Shown here: in pieces, positions 61,969 to 64,000 of the stretch
How positions within the stretch are numbered: the stretch's first letter is position 1
How the letters are laid out: each line of letters begins with the position of its first letter
Assembly: GCF_002911665.1 (NCBI RefSeq)
Contig: NZ_MTBP01000005.1
Location: forward strand, 1-64,000
Direction of reading: 5' to 3'
DNA: 64,000 nt
Source: Actinomadura rubteroloni
GTDB lineage: Bacteria; Actinomycetota; Actinomycetes; Streptosporangiales; Streptosporangiaceae
Notes under the pieces: generated by a model
What the model was told of the DNA's origin: nothing
What the model saw: only the letters and a program-made list of their open reading frames with translations
Databases searched by the model: none
Translations under genes and position numbers: made by a program

Positions 61969-61997
61969 CGGCGGCCCGCCGCGCGGACGGGCCGCCG
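61969..61997. terminator. Convergent terminator
   Basis: CGGCGGCCCG (61969-61978) pairs with CGGGCCGCCG (61988-61997), 10 bp, between the TetR and symporter genes. Confidence 0.65.
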
Positions 61998-62002
61998 CCG
62001 GC

Positions 62003-63619
62003 TCAGGACCCGGGGGCCGGGTCGAGGTCCAGGTCGCCCACGCGGGGGTCGTCGCGGTCGGCGAGGTAGTCGGACCCGCGTGTGAAGTCCGTCCCGTCCG
62101 GCGCCCCGACGCGCCGGAGCACGACCGTCGCGACGACCGCCACCGCCAGGTTCACGGCGAGCGCGAGCATCCCCGCGTAGACGGTGGTCGTCGTGTGCAG
62201 CCCGAGATCGTCCAGCGGGTACGCGGCGCCGCCGAAGTGCTCCTTGTGCTTGGCCGGGTTCGGGATCCGGTACAGCATCCACAGGCCGGCCGCGAGCCCC
62301 GCGACCCAGCCCGCGAAGAGGCCCCACCGGTGGAACCACCGCGTGAGGAGCCCGAGCCCGACCGACGGCAGGGTCTGCAGGATCAGGACGCCGCCGATGA
62401 GCTGCAGGTCGATGGAGAACTGCGGGTCGAGCAGCAGGATGCACGCGACCGCGCCGACCTTGACGACCAGCGACACGATCTTGCTGACCCGCGCCTCCTC
62501 CGCCGGGCTCGCGTCCGGCCGGACGAACTCGGTGTAGATGTTGCGGGTGAACAGGTTCGCCGCCGCGATCGACATGATGGCCGCCGGGACGAGCGCGCCG
62601 ATCCCGATCGCCGCGAACGCCACGCCCGCGAACCAGCTCGGGAACTCCTGGTCGAACAGGACGGGCACGACCGTGTTGGTGTCGGGCGCGCCGCCGTCCG
62701 ACAGCGGGACGACGCCCGCCGCGATCGCCATGAAGCCGAGCAGCGCGATGAGGCCGAGGACGAAGCTGTAGGCGGGCAGCGCCGCCATGTTCCGCTTGAT
62801 CGTCCCCCGGTCGCGGCTCGCCAGCGCGCCGGTGACGCTGTGCGGGTAGAGGAACAGCGCGAGCGCCGAGCCGAGCGCGAGCATGGCGTAGTTGACCCGT
62901 CCGCTGCCGCCGAGCGTGACGCCGTCGGCGGGGGCCGGGGACTTGGCGAACTTGGCCTGCGCGGCGTCGAACACGTGGCCCCAGCCGCCGAGCTTGGCGG
63001 GCAGGTACAGGACGGCCGCGATGACGACGACGTAGATCAGCGCGTCCTTCACGAACGCGATGAGGGCCGGGGCGCGCAGCCCCGACTGGTAGGTGTAGGC
63101 CGCGAGGACGGCGAACGCGATGACGAGCGGCCAGTGCCCGCCGACCTCCATCGACTTCAGCACGGCCTCGATGCCGACGAGCTGGAGCGCGATGTACGGC
63201 ATCGTCGCGACGATCCCGGTCACCGCGACGGCCAGCGCGAGCAGCGACGACCCGAACCGGGCGCGGACGAAGTCGGCCGGGGTGACGAACCCGTGGACGT
63301 GCGACACCGACCACAGCCGGATCAGCACCAGGAACACGAGCGGGTAGACGACGACCGTGTACGGGACGGCGTAGAACCCCGCCGCGCCCGCGCCGAACAC
63401 CAGCGCGGGCACCGCGACGAACGTGTACGCGGTGTAGAGGTCGCCGCCGATGAGGAACCAGGTGATCCAGCTCCCGAACGACCGGCCGCCGAGCCCCCAC
63501 TCGTCCAGCGTGTCGAGCCCGGGGCCGCGGCGCCACCGGGACGCGGCGAAGCCCAGCCCGCTGACCAGCAGGAACAGGGCGGCGGCGACGGACAGTTCGA
63601 CGATGTGCGCGTCCGACAC
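62003..63619 (-). CDS. Sodium:solute symporter (SSS family), monocarboxylate type
   Basis: 538 residues with about 13 membrane segments. WITWFLIGGDLYTAYTFVAV, GFVTPADFVRARFGS, LALFLYPHSVTGALASRDR and IGIGALVPAAIMSIAAANLF are SSS-family core segments with the Na+-site Ser/Ala pattern. A DUF3311 gene lies just upstream on the same strand (4-nt gap), the usual partner of acetate/pyruvate-type carriers. It imports an organic acid with Na+. The GTG is the first codon of the conserved N terminus. The C-terminal tail is acidic. Confidence 0.9.
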   Translation of the reverse strand: MSDAHIVELSVAAALFLLVSGLGFAASRWRRGPGLDTLDEWGLGGRSFGSWITWFLIGGDLYTAYTFVAVPALVFGAGAAGFYAVPYTVVVYPLVFLVLIRLWSVSHVHGFVTPADFVRARFGSSLLALAVAVTGIVATMPYIALQLVGIEAVLKSMEVGGHWPLVIAFAVLAAYTYQSGLRAPALIAFVKDALIYVVVIAAVLYLPAKLGGWGHVFDAAQAKFAKSPAPADGVTLGGSGRVNYAMLALGSALALFLYPHSVTGALASRDRGTIKRNMAALPAYSFVLGLIALLGFMAIAAGVVPLSDGGAPDTNTVVPVLFDQEFPSWFAGVAFAAIGIGALVPAAIMSIAAANLFTRNIYTEFVRPDASPAEEARVSKIVSLVVKVGAVACILLLDPQFSIDLQLIGGVLILQTLPSVGLGLLTRWFHRWGLFAGWVAGLAAGLWMLYRIPNPAKHKEHFGGAAYPLDDLGLHTTTTVYAGMLALAVNLAVAVVATVVLRRVGAPDGTDFTRGSDYLADRDDPRVGDLDLDPAPGS

Positions 63620-63623
63620 CGGC

Positions 63624-63848
63624 TCAGCCCCGCTTCCGCGTCGCGCGGTACACCGCGACGGTGCACAGGACCCCGACGGGGATGAACGCGAACTGGAGCC
63701 AGTAGAACGCGGGGACGCCGCCGAGCTCCGGGCCCTCCCGGTTGAACAGCGGTACGGCCAGCGGGAGCAGCACGGGCGGGACGAGCAGCCAGTTCCACCG
63801 GCTCCGGTCGGACCGCCGGGGCGGCTGCTCGGGTGACTGCGAGGACAT
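63624..63848 (-). CDS. DUF3311 small membrane protein
   Basis: 74 residues with two membrane segments (WNWLLVPPVLLPLAVPLFN, FYWLQFAFIPVGVLCTVAVY) and a basic C terminus, the DUF3311 form. These proteins precede SSS symporter genes and are thought to be accessory subunits. ATG 63848 has GAGGAG 8 nt upstream. From 63849 to the window end no gene is seen. Confidence 0.85.
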   Translation of the reverse strand: MSSQSPEQPPRRSDRSRWNWLLVPPVLLPLAVPLFNREGPELGGVPAFYWLQFAFIPVGVLCTVAVYRATRKRG

Positions 63849-64000
63849 GGGGAGCGCTCCTCGTGCGTCGGCGCGGCCCGGCGGCGGGCCGCGACTGCGG
63901 GACGGGCCGCGCGAGCGTATCCCGGACCGGGTCACGGGCCGGTCTCGGCGGCGGCACGACTCGGCCGCCAGGCAGGCCGACGGGGCCGGAACGGAGGCCC

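Overview
The window is from a very high-GC, GTG-start-rich actinobacterial chromosome. GuaB1, FolP2-like DHPS, GpgS, RamB, Holin-X, DUF3618 and CGNR families together suggest a filamentous actinomycete, perhaps Thermomonosporaceae-like; the placement is inferred from gene families only.

Layout. (1) 1-200: 3' part of a 5S rRNA and its terminators, the end of an rRNA operon. (2) 421-8619: AraC and VOC genes, then a TetR gene divergent from a four-gene operon (AtuA-like protein, acyl-CoA carboxylase beta and alpha, acyl-CoA dehydrogenase) for breakdown of a branched acyl-CoA (isovaleryl- or citronellyl-type). (3) 8684-14209: an accessory block. A repeat-rich upstream region precedes a BesD-like Fe(II)/2-oxoglutarate oxygenase, a SAM methyltransferase and a carnitine-type O-acyltransferase; two opposing genes encode a P-loop kinase-like protein and an enolase-superfamily protein without its catalytic lysines. 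(4) 14292-32967: cell-envelope, nucleotide, transport and regulatory genes (LCP protein, GuaB1, double-Lrp, Na+/H+ antiporter, GDP-mannose dehydratase, FolP2, aminotransferase/LysR pair, L,D-transpeptidase, glycosyltransferase, two CrcB genes). (5) 33049-38056: mutA-mutB-meaB, the methylmalonyl-CoA mutase operon. (6) 38117-43636: GNAT protein, a protein of unknown function carrying a Cys/Gly/Ser minisatellite, a structured intergenic RNA region ending in a miniature tRNA-like fold just before an HNH endonuclease gene, then two oxidoreductase genes. (7) 43750-52951: a response-regulator/flavoprotein fusion coupled to a cyclic-nucleotide-binding histidine kinase, an HTH-membrane-DPBB fusion, aldolase, aldehyde dehydrogenase and small membrane proteins. 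(8) 53043-58492: isocitrate lyase divergent from RamB, GpgS, and an acyl-CoA dehydrogenase behind two tandem operators. (9) 58627-63848: Holin-X/DUF3618/YihY operon, NTF2-like protein, a possible small peptide gene, a TetR regulator with a related operator, and a DUF3311/solute symporter pair.

How the genes work together. Acyl-CoA metabolism is the recurring theme: branched acyl-CoA carboxylation, propionyl/methylmalonyl-CoA handling, the glyoxylate shunt with its acyl-CoA-responsive regulator, a straight-chain acyl-CoA dehydrogenase and a monocarboxylate-type symporter. The two most novel-looking loci are the oxygenase/methyltransferase/carnitine-acyltransferase cluster (8921-12560), which could make an O-acylated hydroxy-betaine, and the structured RNA with the tRNA-like mini-fold at 40806-40955. 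No CRISPR array, complete transposon, prophage or canonical full-length tRNA was seen.
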